Part shown: piece by piece, positions 43,449 to 52,036 of the stretch
Layout of the letters: every line of letters starts with the position of its first letter
Position numbering within the stretch: the stretch's first letter is position 1
Source: Selenomonadaceae bacterium
GTDB lineage: Bacteria > Bacillota > Negativicutes > Selenomonadales > Selenomonadaceae
Assembly (NCBI GenBank): GCA_030523645.1
Contig: JAUNIB010000003.1
Span: forward strand, 124,001 to 188,000
DNA length: 64,000 nucleotides
Direction of reading: 5' to 3'
Program-made: the position numbers and the translations under genes
Notes under the pieces: model-generated
Told to the model about the DNA's origin: nothing
Seen by the model: the letters and a program-made list of their open reading frames with translations, nothing else
Databases searched by the model: none

Positions 43449-43690
43449 AATAAAAGTCTGACGAAAACACGCTCTCGCACTGCGACTCCCTAAGCTCTGC
43501 CGTCGTTATACTCGGCAATCGCTAAGGTCGCATGCATGACACTCACTAAATTCATCCATCGCTTCACTCGGATTCATTAAGTGAGTTAGTCTTGGTTATT
43601 TGCGTAGCGGTACTAGGCTCCTGCTTCGTATGCTTACTTGCAGATTGCCAAGTACCGACGCAAATAAACGGTTTTCTTACAGATATTATT
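43449..43690 (-). repeat. Family D structured palindrome, copy D4 (three arms)
   Basis: 242 bases, minus orientation. The outer stem is 43449-43460/43680-43690, next to shared ends GACGAAAAC and GTTTTCTTAC. Three internal arms: 43481-43532, 43542-43585 and 43598-43665. Each has a single like-base mismatch about three pairs before a GA-containing internal loop. Arm 2 resembles family E. Confidence 0.7.
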
Positions 43691-43712
43691 CCCAGCATCT
43701 ACATCAAGGAAG

Positions 43713-43750
43713 GGACTGTGAAAAAATGAGTACTCATTTTTTCACAGTCC
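43713..43750 (-). terminator. Terminator after thrB (CTGTGAA family)
   Basis: An 18-base perfect stem (GGACTGTGAAAAAATGAG) with loop TA, seven bases past the thrB stop. Confidence 0.75.
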
Positions 43751-43756
43751 CCAATT

Positions 43757-44707
43757 TTACCACTCTTTACGATGAGATATTACCTTTGCGCCTTCGCGGT
43801 CAATATTCAGCACGATTGCCCGGGCATCGGCTCCGTTGGCACGGAACGCCTCGACCATTGCATCACCGATTGCCGCCTCTTTGTCAAGGGTGAAGGCAAT
43901 GATGGTAGGGCCGGCACCGGACAGGACGCAGCCAACTGCTCCTGCCTTACGAGCCGCCTCGGTTACTGCATCGAAGCCGGGAATAAGACTCTTGCGGTAG
44001 GGCTGGTGGAGCTTGTCCTCCAGCGCCATCTTCAGATAGTCTGCCTTGCCTCTGGCCATTGCCGCAGCAAGAAGAGCCGCCCGGCTCACATTGAACACGC
44101 CGTCTGCTCTGGGGATTTCATCGGGCAGTACGCTGCGAGCCAATCTGGTGGACAGTGTGAAGTCCGGCACAGCTACGACAGCTTTCAGCGGAATATCCGG
44201 CGTAAAGGCGATGCAGTCCGGCTTCCCCTCATAGGTAACGCTGACAGAAAAACCGCCGTAGATGGCAGGAGCAACATTGTCGGGATGTCCCTCCAGCTCG
44301 GTAGCCAATGCCAGCAGTCCCTTCTTGTCCAGAGGACCGCCCAGCCACTCATTGGCTGCCCGCAGGCCGCCGACGATAGCAGTAGCACTGGAGCCAAGAC
44401 CTCGGGACACAGGTATCTTGCTGTACATCCGCATCTTCATTCCCCGATACTTATCGGCATTGCCGGTACGGGAAAGAAGCAGCCGGACGGTACTCCAAAT
44501 CATATTTGTTTCATCGGTGGGCAGCATTTCCGCTCCCTCACCGTAGGACTCTATATCAAATTTCTCCTCGCGGTACAGCTCCAGCTCCAGCTCATTGTAC
44601 ATATTGAGCGCAATACCGAGAGCATCAAAACCGGGGCCAAGGTTGGCGCTGGTGGCCGGGACTCTGACCCGGACGACGCCGCCCACATTTCTTCCTTTGC
44701 TTTCCAT
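43757..44707 (-). CDS. thrB: Homoserine kinase
   Basis: A 316-residue GHMP kinase. The ATP-binding motif PVSRGLGSSATA is at about 100-111, with the N-terminal RVPATSANLGPGFD and the C-terminal GAVGCVLSGAGPTI loop. It phosphorylates homoserine in threonine synthesis. It starts 27 bases after hom, in the operon pheB-like-hom-thrB; thrC is not in the window. Confidence 0.95.
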   Translation of the reverse strand: MESKGRNVGGVVRVRVPATSANLGPGFDALGIALNMYNELELELYREEKFDIESYGEGAEMLPTDETNMIWSTVRLLLSRTGNADKYRGMKMRMYSKIPVSRGLGSSATAIVGGLRAANEWLGGPLDKKGLLALATELEGHPDNVAPAIYGGFSVSVTYEGKPDCIAFTPDIPLKAVVAVPDFTLSTRLARSVLPDEIPRADGVFNVSRAALLAAAMARGKADYLKMALEDKLHQPYRKSLIPGFDAVTEAARKAGAVGCVLSGAGPTIIAFTLDKEAAIGDAMVEAFRANGADARAIVLNIDREGAKVISHRKEW

Positions 44708-44734
44708 TTGTATCTCCTCGGTTGTACTACTATG

Positions 44735-46036
44735 TTACTCAGTCTCGAGGGATTTATCTACGCGAATAACGCTGCAGACCTTCGCATTGCCCGGCAGGGC
44801 TGCTACTGCCTGAGTGGCAGCAACCATGCTGCTGTGCTTAACGGTATGGGTGACGATAACCACCTCGGCGCTGTCATCCACATGGCGCTGGAGGACGGAC
44901 TTCAAGCTGACACCGGCCCAGCCGAAGGCTGTAGCCACGGAGCCAAGGACACCGGGACGGTCATCCATGCGAAGGCGCATATAGTAGCGGGACTCTGTCT
45001 CGTCAAGGGGGCAGAGCTGCTTCGGCTCAAAGAATTCGGGATTGATGCGTCCCCGGGAATCGGTGAGAATACCGCGGGCAGCCTCAACAACATCGGCGAT
45101 AACGGCGGAAGCTGTGGGGCGTCCGCCGGCGCCGCGGCCGTAGAACATGGCATCGCCGATGGCATTGCCCCGGACGAAAATAGCATTGAACACGCCATTG
45201 ACACTGGCGAGAGGATGATCCTTCGTAAGGAAGGTAGGATGTACCCGGACATCAATTCCCTTACCCTCTACCCGGCGGGCAATGGCAAGGAGCTTGACAA
45301 CATAGTCCAGCTTCTTGGCGTACTCAATATCAACAGCGGAGACATCGGTAATGCCTTCCACTGCAACATCCTCCAGAGTAATGTGAGTATTGAAGGCCAG
45401 CGAAGCGAGAATAGCCGCCTTGCGGGCAGCGTCAAAGCCGCCGACATCCGCTGTGGGGTCAGCCTCGGCGTAGCCCTCAGCCTGAGCCTCCTTCAGAACT
45501 ACATCGTAGTCCATTCCGGCCTCGGTCATCTTCGTCAGCATATAGTTGGTGGTGCCGTTGACAATACCCATTACCTCGGTGAAGCGATTTGCGGTAAGGC
45601 ATTGCTTGAAGGGTGTGATGATGGGAATACCGCCGCCGACGGATGCCTCGAAAAGGAAGTCCACATGATTCTCGGCCGCTGCCGCGAACATCTCCAGCCC
45701 GAACTGAGCTACGACATCCTTATTGGCAGTGACGACAGACTTACCGGCTGCCATTGCCTTCAGCATATATTCCTTGGCCGGCTCGGTACCGCCCATCAGC
45801 TCGATAACGATATCAATATCCGGATCGCTGACAATGGCATCAATATCCGTTACCAGCTCCAAATCCTCCAGACCGGGACGCTTCTTTCCTGCATTATGAA
45901 CAAGGGCTTTCTTGATTTTCAGGGAAGCTCCGACCTTCCGGTCGATTTCGTGCGCGTTATCACGAAGAACCTGCACTACGCCGGTTCCTACCGTACCGAG
46001 ACCCAGCAGGCCGAGACCTATAACATCTTTTTTCAT
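44735..46036 (-). CDS. hom: Homoserine dehydrogenase
   Basis: 433 residues. The N-terminal Rossmann domain has GLLGLGTVGTGV. The catalytic region includes NGTTNYMLTKM and the conserved acidic and lysine residues of EAQAEGYAEADPTADVGG and DAARK. A C-terminal ACT domain (about 350-430) is for threonine feedback. It reduces aspartate semialdehyde to homoserine, the branch point to threonine and, via O-acetylhomoserine, to MetY (15247) and MetH. Confidence 0.95.
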   Translation of the reverse strand: MKKDVIGLGLLGLGTVGTGVVQVLRDNAHEIDRKVGASLKIKKALVHNAGKKRPGLEDLELVTDIDAIVSDPDIDIVIELMGGTEPAKEYMLKAMAAGKSVVTANKDVVAQFGLEMFAAAAENHVDFLFEASVGGGIPIITPFKQCLTANRFTEVMGIVNGTTNYMLTKMTEAGMDYDVVLKEAQAEGYAEADPTADVGGFDAARKAAILASLAFNTHITLEDVAVEGITDVSAVDIEYAKKLDYVVKLLAIARRVEGKGIDVRVHPTFLTKDHPLASVNGVFNAIFVRGNAIGDAMFYGRGAGGRPTASAVIADVVEAARGILTDSRGRINPEFFEPKQLCPLDETESRYYMRLRMDDRPGVLGSVATAFGWAGVSLKSVLQRHVDDSAEVVIVTHTVKHSSMVAATQAVAALPGNAKVCSVIRVDKSLETE

Positions 46037-46063
46037 TTACAACAAAATCCTTCCTATAATATC

Positions 46064-46513
46064 TCAGTCTCCGTGACCGAGAATTTCCAGCCGTTTGACT
46101 CCTGTGACCATGCGCAGCTTGTCCAGCAGTGCTTCCAAATCTATAGTGAGCAATGCCGTCTCTATGGTAAGCGCAACACTGGCAACGCCCTGCTGAGGGA
46201 TGCCCTGATTGATGGTCAGCACATTGCCCTGATCCTCACTGATGGTATTCAGTACGCTGGAGAGAACACCGGGACGGTTGGACAGCGTCAGGTTTATAGC
46301 AACAATCTTATTGCGGCTTGCCTCGAAGAAAGGAAAAACATAATCCTTATACTTGTAGTAAGCACTGCGTGAGAGCTTTGCCATTACAACTGCCTTGTTT
46401 ACAGTCTTGGCTTCTCCGCTCTTCAGCATTTCCTTTACTCTGATAGTCTTCTTAATGGCTTCCGGCAGAATTTCTTCCCGAACCAGATAAAAGCCACTGT
46501 CTTGGGGTTTCAC
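46064..46513 (-). CDS. UPF0735 (PheB-like) ACT-domain protein
   Basis: 149 residues from the GTG at 46513, which follows GGAGG by nine bases and gives the family start MKPQDSGFYLVREEILPEAIKKT. The longer open frame begins at an unsupported TTG (46534). The N-terminal half contains a helix-turn-helix-like stretch (NKAVVMAKLSRSAYYKYKDYV); the C-terminal half is an ACT domain. This pattern suggests an amino-acid-sensing regulator. It leads the hom-thrB operon, 27 bases before hom. Confidence 0.88.
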   Translation of the reverse strand: MKPQDSGFYLVREEILPEAIKKTIRVKEMLKSGEAKTVNKAVVMAKLSRSAYYKYKDYVFPFFEASRNKIVAINLTLSNRPGVLSSVLNTISEDQGNVLTINQGIPQQGVASVALTIETALLTIDLEALLDKLRMVTGVKRLEILGHGD

Positions 46514-46653
46514 TACGAACCGCCTCCGCTCCAAAATTGTGCTAATTATTTGGTACTCTTATTATGAATTATTGAGATTCTATATTATCATGTTATCTTC
46601 TGATGGGCAAGCATCTTATATTGTATACATCGCACAATTGTAACGCCTCAATG

Positions 46654-46682
46654 AAAAAGACTGCCCGTATTCGAGCAGTCTC
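46654..46682 (-). terminator. Terminator after yqeB
   Basis: AGACTGC and GCAGTCT arms with TTTTTC following on the minus strand, 17 bases after the yqeB stop. Confidence 0.8.
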
Positions 46683-46698
46683 TCAATCCGATATTCAT

Positions 46699-47520
46699 TT
46701 AATTCCAGCGGCCGCCCTCGAAGCGGATGACCGCCTCCAGCACACCGCCGGCAACAACTCTCGCCCGGTCAGCTACCCTGGCACACTGGCGGGGTGTCAC
46801 TCGCATATCAACCTCGGCGATGTCCTGTCCCTCAGTCACCCGATAGCCGTCGTGGATGAGTCCACGGAGTATTCCGTCACAGGGAGCGGTGACTATGTAG
46901 ACGACGCTCTTGTCGTCGATGACCTCGCCCACCGGGTCGCCGGTCTTGATTATTGCACCGATTGTCCGCTTGGCGGTGAAGACACCATCCACCGGGGACA
47001 TCATGATGCAGTCGGTTTCACTGGACAGAGCGTTTCTCTGCTCCAGCTTCTGAGTTCTTCCTTCCTTTATAACCTTGCCCATGTCAAAGCTGCGGACAAG
47101 CTCCACCACGCAGTCAACATCCTGACCGGCGCAGAAGCCTTCACCGAGACCGATGGAGAATGACACTGGCCAGTTGTTCTCCCTGACGGCTCCGTCGTTC
47201 ACGCCGTCCACAAGAATACAATCCTTAAGCTTGTGGATTACCCGGCCGATAGGGTCAACCATCATGGCTATGCCCTCGTCCTTCAGCAGCTGCTGTGCTT
47301 CGGCGAAGCTGGCCGCGCAGCGGCAGGTCACTCGCTCCACAGTTTTCTCTCCGCTGTACACGCAGTCGGCGAAGGACGCTTCACGGCGAATGGAAGACGG
47401 TCTGGCCTGCTCCAGCAGGAGGACGCGATAGCCCACCCGCCACAAGGTAATGGCAATGCCGGTGGAAATATCTCCGCCGCCCCTCAGAACAACAAGATGT
47501 TTCAGCAGTTCATTCTTCAT
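46699..47520 (-). CDS. yqeB: Selenium-dependent molybdenum hydroxylase accessory protein YqeB
   Basis: 273 residues of the YqeB/EF2563 family. It begins VVLRGGGDISTGIAITLWRVGY and has the characteristic RPSSIRREASFADCVYSG block. The family occurs with selenium-dependent molybdenum hydroxylases (xanthine dehydrogenase-like), where it helps mature the enzyme. None of the partners (yqeC, selD, hydroxylase subunits) is in the window. Last gene of a four-gene minus-strand operon, 23 bases after the radical SAM gene. Confidence 0.88.
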   Translation of the reverse strand: MKNELLKHLVVLRGGGDISTGIAITLWRVGYRVLLLEQARPSSIRREASFADCVYSGEKTVERVTCRCAASFAEAQQLLKDEGIAMMVDPIGRVIHKLKDCILVDGVNDGAVRENNWPVSFSIGLGEGFCAGQDVDCVVELVRSFDMGKVIKEGRTQKLEQRNALSSETDCIMMSPVDGVFTAKRTIGAIIKTGDPVGEVIDDKSVVYIVTAPCDGILRGLIHDGYRVTEGQDIAEVDMRVTPRQCARVADRARVVAGGVLEAVIRFEGGRWN

Positions 47521-47543
47521 GGTGAATCCTCACTTATCACGCG

Positions 47544-48209
47544 TTACTTATCTTCGTAGGGACGCACTCTCAGACGGACACCGCGCCGGTCACAGATTTC
47601 CTGACAAAGCCTGATTTCCGTCTCGTCCTCAACATGGTCAACAACCGTCAGCACCACATCAGGGACATATTTTTTCATATTCTGGGCAAAGGTCAGCATG
47701 GCCTCATAGGATTTCAGCCCGAATTTGCTGCGGGTCAGCTCCAGATAACGCTCCGCATTGGAGGCATTGAGGCTGATGGAGCAGACATCGAGGATGTCTC
47801 CGGCAAAGTCGGCCGAGGTGTCCCGGCCGTACTCCAAATCACTGAGGCCATTTGTATTCAGGCGGGTCTTTACGGACGGATGATTTGCCCTAATCCACTT
47901 TAAGAGCGTGACGATGTCGGCCAGCCGCATAGTCGGCTCACCGAAGCCGCAGAAGACAACCTCGCTGACCAGCGGCCAGGGAACATTCTCCAGCTCCTTC
48001 ACTACCGTTTCCACCGCCGGCTCTCCCTCCTTCAGCCAGAGGGTAGAGGTCTCTGCCATTTCCTTCATTTCCCGTAGGCAGAAGGTACAGGCACAGGTGC
48101 AGCGGTTGGTGAGATTTACATAGATGCTGCGGCCGCCCTCAGGGTAGCGGCGCAGACTTTCCGGAACGGGAATATACTCCCCGCCGGTATCAACAGCGTA
48201 TACAATCAT
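47544..48209 (-). CDS. TatD-associated radical SAM protein
   Basis: 221 residues. The radical SAM cluster motif CACTFC within NRCTCACTFCLREMK supplies three cysteines (CxxxCxxC). Further features: FCGFGEPTMR (GE-type SAM motif) and TRLNTNGLSD. Small radical SAM proteins of this kind are frequently encoded next to tatD; no tatD is here. The substrate is unknown. It lies 21 bases after the phosphohexomutase gene. Confidence 0.85.
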   Translation of the reverse strand: MIVYAVDTGGEYIPVPESLRRYPEGGRSIYVNLTNRCTCACTFCLREMKEMAETSTLWLKEGEPAVETVVKELENVPWPLVSEVVFCGFGEPTMRLADIVTLLKWIRANHPSVKTRLNTNGLSDLEYGRDTSADFAGDILDVCSISLNASNAERYLELTRSKFGLKSYEAMLTFAQNMKKYVPDVVLTVVDHVEDETEIRLCQEICDRRGVRLRVRPYEDK

Positions 48210-48230
48210 TGTTTATTTCCTTTGCATTTA

Positions 48231-49760
48231 TCAAAGCAGCGGATTCAGGTCGAGGTTTTCAAAACCGCTTAGCAATCCACGAAGCTGGCAGACGATAGCC
48301 TTTACGGAGCCGGGACGACGGCCCTCAACATTCAGCGGCAGGAGCGGGTCATGGAGAGAGCGGCGCAGCAGTGCCCAGCCGTCCGGGAAGACAAGACGGA
48401 CGCCTTCATAAGAGGGTGTGGCAATCTTTATTCCGGCCTCTTTTGCCCGGTACTCAAAGGCTTCCAGCACAATGCCGCCGTAATTCGCCACATTGTCAAC
48501 ACCGATAATCTTCAGCCGATACTCCTCTGCCTCTGCCGGGTAGCCGAGAGCGGCAATAAGGTCGCCGAGGCGGCGTCCTTCACTGCGGGCCTTGGCTGCG
48601 GCAATGACCAGCTTCACGGCCAGATATGCGCCGTCATCAAGGTAGTAGTTTTCCAACAGTGCGCCGTGGCCGCTGGTCTCGATGGCCAACGGACTGACAA
48701 CACCTTCGCTGTTCAGACGACGGCACTCATTGATGACATTCTTGTAGCCGCGCTGGAAGCGGTGATGGACAAGGCCAAGCTCTTTCGTCAGGAACTCCGC
48801 CAGCTCGTCGCTGGTGACGGAGTCGGTAATGATGGTGCTGCCGGGATAGTCCGGGGCAAGCACCGCAGCAATCATGGCAATGAGGGCGTTGCGGCTTATC
48901 TCGGTGCCGTCCTCCAGCACAGCACTCATGCGGTCAACATCGGTATCAAAGATAAGTCCCAAATCAGCCTTTGCCGACAGGACACCTTCACGAATGGACT
49001 CCATTGCTTTGGCATTTTCCGGATTGGGCTCATGGTATGGGAACATTCCGTCCGGAGCGAGATACAGGCTGCCGGATACATCGGCACCAAGAGGCTCCAG
49101 TACGCCGCCGGCGAAGAAGCCGCCGGCTCCGCTGCCGGCATCAATGACGATGTGCATATCGGCCAGAGGCTTTTCTGTTTCAGCTGCTCCGAGACCCTTG
49201 CATATAACGCCCCGAAGGTGTCTGCAGTAGCGCTCGATAAGGGGATAGCTGACTGCCGCTTTGAGGCTGCCGCTGGTTTCCTGCGTGTCAGCCGCCTTCA
49301 TGAGCAGTTCCTTTATATCGCCCTTTTCCAGTCCGCCCTCTGCGGTAAAGAATTTCATTCCGTTGCGATTGAAGGGCAGATGGCTGGCGGTAATCATTAT
49401 GGAGCCGTCCATGGCCGGGAAGCTGGGCTCGGTCTTTTCATCAAAGACAATGGACATGAACATGGCCGGGGTGGAGGCCAGTCCGCAGTCGTAGCCTTCG
49501 GCACCCATACCGATGATTGCCTTCAGCGCCTCACCCTTCAGAGCCGGACCGGTAAGACGGGAGTCTACACCTACAGCAATCTTCAGTTTGTTTGCCGGCT
49601 TGCCGGTCTTTCCGGCCAGCCAGGCCGTGTAAGCGGCTGCAATGCGGTTTACTGCTTCTTCGGTAAGGGTCACCGGCTCACCCGGTCTGCCGTCCATGGC
49701 TACGCCGCGGACATCACTGCCGTTTTGCAGGGCGAGAAATTGCTCCATCGTTAAACTCAT
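48231..49760 (-). CDS. Phosphomannomutase/phosphoglucomutase family enzyme
   Basis: 509 residues of the alpha-D-phosphohexomutase superfamily. The phosphoserine loop is TASHLPFNRNGMKFF (S in TASH), and the metal loop is DTDVDRMS. The sugar-binding loop is near SGHGA and the phosphate-binding C-terminal domain near SLHDPLLPLNVEG. It interconverts hexose-1- and hexose-6-phosphates; the preferred sugar cannot be told. It starts 18 bases after the aldolase gene in the same operon. Confidence 0.88.
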   Translation of the reverse strand: MSLTMEQFLALQNGSDVRGVAMDGRPGEPVTLTEEAVNRIAAAYTAWLAGKTGKPANKLKIAVGVDSRLTGPALKGEALKAIIGMGAEGYDCGLASTPAMFMSIVFDEKTEPSFPAMDGSIMITASHLPFNRNGMKFFTAEGGLEKGDIKELLMKAADTQETSGSLKAAVSYPLIERYCRHLRGVICKGLGAAETEKPLADMHIVIDAGSGAGGFFAGGVLEPLGADVSGSLYLAPDGMFPYHEPNPENAKAMESIREGVLSAKADLGLIFDTDVDRMSAVLEDGTEISRNALIAMIAAVLAPDYPGSTIITDSVTSDELAEFLTKELGLVHHRFQRGYKNVINECRRLNSEGVVSPLAIETSGHGALLENYYLDDGAYLAVKLVIAAAKARSEGRRLGDLIAALGYPAEAEEYRLKIIGVDNVANYGGIVLEAFEYRAKEAGIKIATPSYEGVRLVFPDGWALLRRSLHDPLLPLNVEGRRPGSVKAIVCQLRGLLSGFENLDLNPLL

Positions 49761-49778
49761 AGTTATTTCCTCAGCTTT

Positions 49779-50435
49779 TCACTTGAAATCAGGACTCTTA
49801 AACTGCAAATCAGCCGGTGGAATGATACATGGCTCCATTCCGCCGGTAACTGTAATGGCCCGATAGTAGGCCGCACAGATGTCTTCAACATACATGGCCT
49901 TTACCAGTGCATCCTCAGCCCCCTTGCCGCTGACGGTCATGACGCCGTGATGAGCCAGCAGCATGGCGTCCCCCTTCGTCAGCGGGAGCTTCACGGAGTC
50001 AGCCAGCGCCTGAGAGCCCTGCCGTCCGTAGACCGCCACCGGTATGTAGCCCATATTTTTCTCGCAGCCCAGATGACCGCTCTCGGCCAGCACCGGGGGC
50101 ACCGGCTTCTCGATGATTGCAAAGGCTAGAGCGTAGGGGGAATGAGTATGGGCCACAGCGTTGATGTCAGGCCGTGCCTCATAAGCTGCCACATGCATGA
50201 GAGACTCACTGGACGGCTTACGGTTATTTTTATTTTCAAGGATTTTCAATTCTTTGTCAATGATTATTATATCATCCTCAGTCATGGTCATGCGGTCAAG
50301 ACCGGAGGGGGTGATGGCAATACACTTCCGCTCGTCGTCAATGCGGCTGAAATTGCCGGAGCGGGGACGGCACAGGCCGGTCTCCTCCGCTTTTCTGGCT
50401 GCGGCGATTACATCCCGCTTCAGTTCTTCGTACAT
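49779..50435 (-). CDS. Class II aldolase/adducin-family protein (fuculose-phosphate aldolase-like)
   Basis: 218 residues. The family metal ligands are present as HTHS (AVAHTHSPYA) and a later HH (AMLLAHHGVM); the catalytic Glu is in PSSESLMH. N-terminal RSGNFSRID matches sugar-phosphate aldolases such as FucA, RhaD and AraD-epimerase. The substrate is undetermined. First gene of the aldolase-phosphohexomutase-radical SAM-yqeB operon. Family D and B repeats lie just upstream. Confidence 0.88.
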   Translation of the reverse strand: MYEELKRDVIAAARKAEETGLCRPRSGNFSRIDDERKCIAITPSGLDRMTMTEDDIIIIDKELKILENKNNRKPSSESLMHVAAYEARPDINAVAHTHSPYALAFAIIEKPVPPVLAESGHLGCEKNMGYIPVAVYGRQGSQALADSVKLPLTKGDAMLLAHHGVMTVSGKGAEDALVKAMYVEDICAAYYRAITVTGGMEPCIIPPADLQFKSPDFK

Positions 50436-50476
50436 TTATTGCTCCTGATAAAAACTTTGTTAATAAGCTGCTCATG

Positions 50477-50635
50477 AATAAGATTTGACGAAACCTCATC
50501 CGACCTCGCTACGCTCGGCCACCTTCCCCAGAGGGGAAGGTTATAACCCTCTCCTTTGGAGAGGGGGAACCGGCGAAGCCGGTGGGTGAGGTTAATGTAC
50601 CGGCGTGGATAAACGGTTTTCTTACAAATCCTATT
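50477..50635 (-). repeat. Family D element D6 with a family B repeat nested in it
   Basis: The outer stem AATAAGATTTG (50477-50487) pairs with CAAATCCTATT (50625-50635, one mismatch). Inside are the family D ends TTGACGAAA and GATAAACGGTTTTCTTAC. The middle is occupied by the complete family B element B3. Confidence 0.6.
50494..50592. repeat. Complete family B repeat, copy B3
   Basis: 99 bases with ends CCTCATCC and GGTGAGG. Half 1: CTCGCTACGCTCGG, then CCTTCCCCAGAGGGGAAGG. Half 2: CCCTCTCCTTTGGAGAGGG, then CCGGCGAAGCCGG. The reference copy for B1. Confidence 0.85.
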
Positions 50636-50696
50636 CTATGAACACTCACATTAAGGTACGACTGCTTAGCCGTCCTTTATTTACGGTCACAACGCA

Positions 50697-50826
50697 GTGA
50701 ATACTGCTGTCTTCCGAGACAATTAATGAACCTCGGTACTTAGCGAGTGCGTTTCGTCAGATACGCAGAGCTTAGTACCGTTAGGTTCATTGCTTAGCGC
50801 AAGCGTGTCGAGGATGACAGCAGTAT
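50697..50826 (+). repeat. Family D structured palindrome, copy D3
   Basis: The outer stem ATACTGCTGTC (50701-50711) pairs perfectly with 50816-50826. Inner stems: 50725-50732/50784-50791 (perfect), 50734-50744/50770-50780 (T.T mismatch), 50748-50752/50763-50767. It ends eight bases before the deoB stop. Confidence 0.7.
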
Positions 50827-50833
50827 GAACGGA

Positions 50834-52030
50834 TTACTTATCAATAACCGGCAAAAACGATTCACCCTTGCCACTGTACTTTCCCTCCACCTTCAGCATC
50901 TCTGCCACGGTAGCACCGAGGTCGGCAAAGCTGCTGCGGGTACCGAAATCGCTTCCGGCTTTTGTCTGTGCTCCGCAAATAAGTACCGGCACATACTCGC
51001 GTGTATGATCGCTGCCGGCTCCCTTCGGGTCACAGCCGTGGTCAGCGGTGAGAATCAGGACATCGGTATCCTCCATGCCGCTGATGAACTCCGCCAGCTG
51101 GACATCAAAATCTTCCAGTGCCTTGGCGTAGCCCTCCGGATCACGGCGATGACCGAATTTCATATCGAAGTCTACAAGATTTACAAAGCAAAGACCGCGC
51201 CATGATTTGTCCTTCAGCATGGACAGCGCCTTATTCATTCCATCCGCATTGCCGTCCATAGCCAGATGGTCGGTAATGGACTTACCGGCGAAGATGTCCC
51301 TGATTTTTCCTACAGAGATGACCTTCTGACCGTCGGCCGCCAGCGCATCGAGAACGGTTGGTCCTGTGGGCTCCAGTGCATAGTCGTGACGGCCGCTGGT
51401 GCGTTCATAGTCCGGGAAGGTACCGATGAAGGGGCGGGCGATTACCCTGCCCACGCCCCAGGGCGTACCCCCGGCACAGATTGCCCGAGCCTTCTCGCAG
51501 AGGGCATACAGCTCCTGACGGCTGTAAATCTCCTCATGGCAGGCTATCTGCAGCACACTGTCCGCAGAGGTATAGACGATAGGCTTCCGCGTCCTGATAT
51601 GCTCCTCGCCGAAGTCATGAATGACCTCTGTGCCGGAATAAGGCTTGTTGCACAGCACACCGATGCCAAAGGCTTCCTCCAGCTCAGCAATCAGCTCCGG
51701 TGGAAATCCCTCCGGAAAGGTAGGCATAGCCTGCTCGCTGACTACACCGGCAATTTCCCAGTGACCGGTGACTGTATCTTTGCCCCGGGAGCTTTCAGCC
51801 ATTCGTCCGAAGGCTGCCGTCGGCTCTGCCTCCGGCTCCGCTCCCAGCACTCCGTTTCCTGCAATATTGTAGAGACCAAGCTGCTTCATCTTCGGCACAG
51901 AAAATCCCGGCACCTCCGTCACGGAGCGAAGAGTATTCACATCGCCGTCTCCGAACTCCGCCGCATCCGGCAGCGCCCCACAGCCGAAGCTGTCCAGTAC
52001 GATAAGGAAAACACGCTTTGCATCCATCAT
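50834..52030 (-). CDS. deoB: Phosphopentomutase
   Basis: 398 residues of the alkaline-phosphatase superfamily. It begins KRVFLIVLDSFGCGALPDA (metal ligand Asp), with HWEIAGV and the late TADHGCDP motif. It converts (deoxy)ribose-1-phosphate to the 5-phosphate in nucleoside salvage. The start is placed at ATG 52030, five bases after GGGG; ATG 52027 and GTG 52036 are alternatives. A 340-base leader/divergent region separates it from hemB. Confidence 0.93.
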   Translation of the reverse strand: MMDAKRVFLIVLDSFGCGALPDAAEFGDGDVNTLRSVTEVPGFSVPKMKQLGLYNIAGNGVLGAEPEAEPTAAFGRMAESSRGKDTVTGHWEIAGVVSEQAMPTFPEGFPPELIAELEEAFGIGVLCNKPYSGTEVIHDFGEEHIRTRKPIVYTSADSVLQIACHEEIYSRQELYALCEKARAICAGGTPWGVGRVIARPFIGTFPDYERTSGRHDYALEPTGPTVLDALAADGQKVISVGKIRDIFAGKSITDHLAMDGNADGMNKALSMLKDKSWRGLCFVNLVDFDMKFGHRRDPEGYAKALEDFDVQLAEFISGMEDTDVLILTADHGCDPKGAGSDHTREYVPVLICGAQTKAGSDFGTRSSFADLGATVAEMLKVEGKYSGKGESFLPVIDK

Positions 52031-52036
52031 ATTCAC

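Noticed and set aside
43449-43690. D4 as a tRNA-like cloverleaf
   Set aside because: Three arms are present, but there is no acceptor stem, T-loop or anticodon pattern, and stem lengths do not fit.
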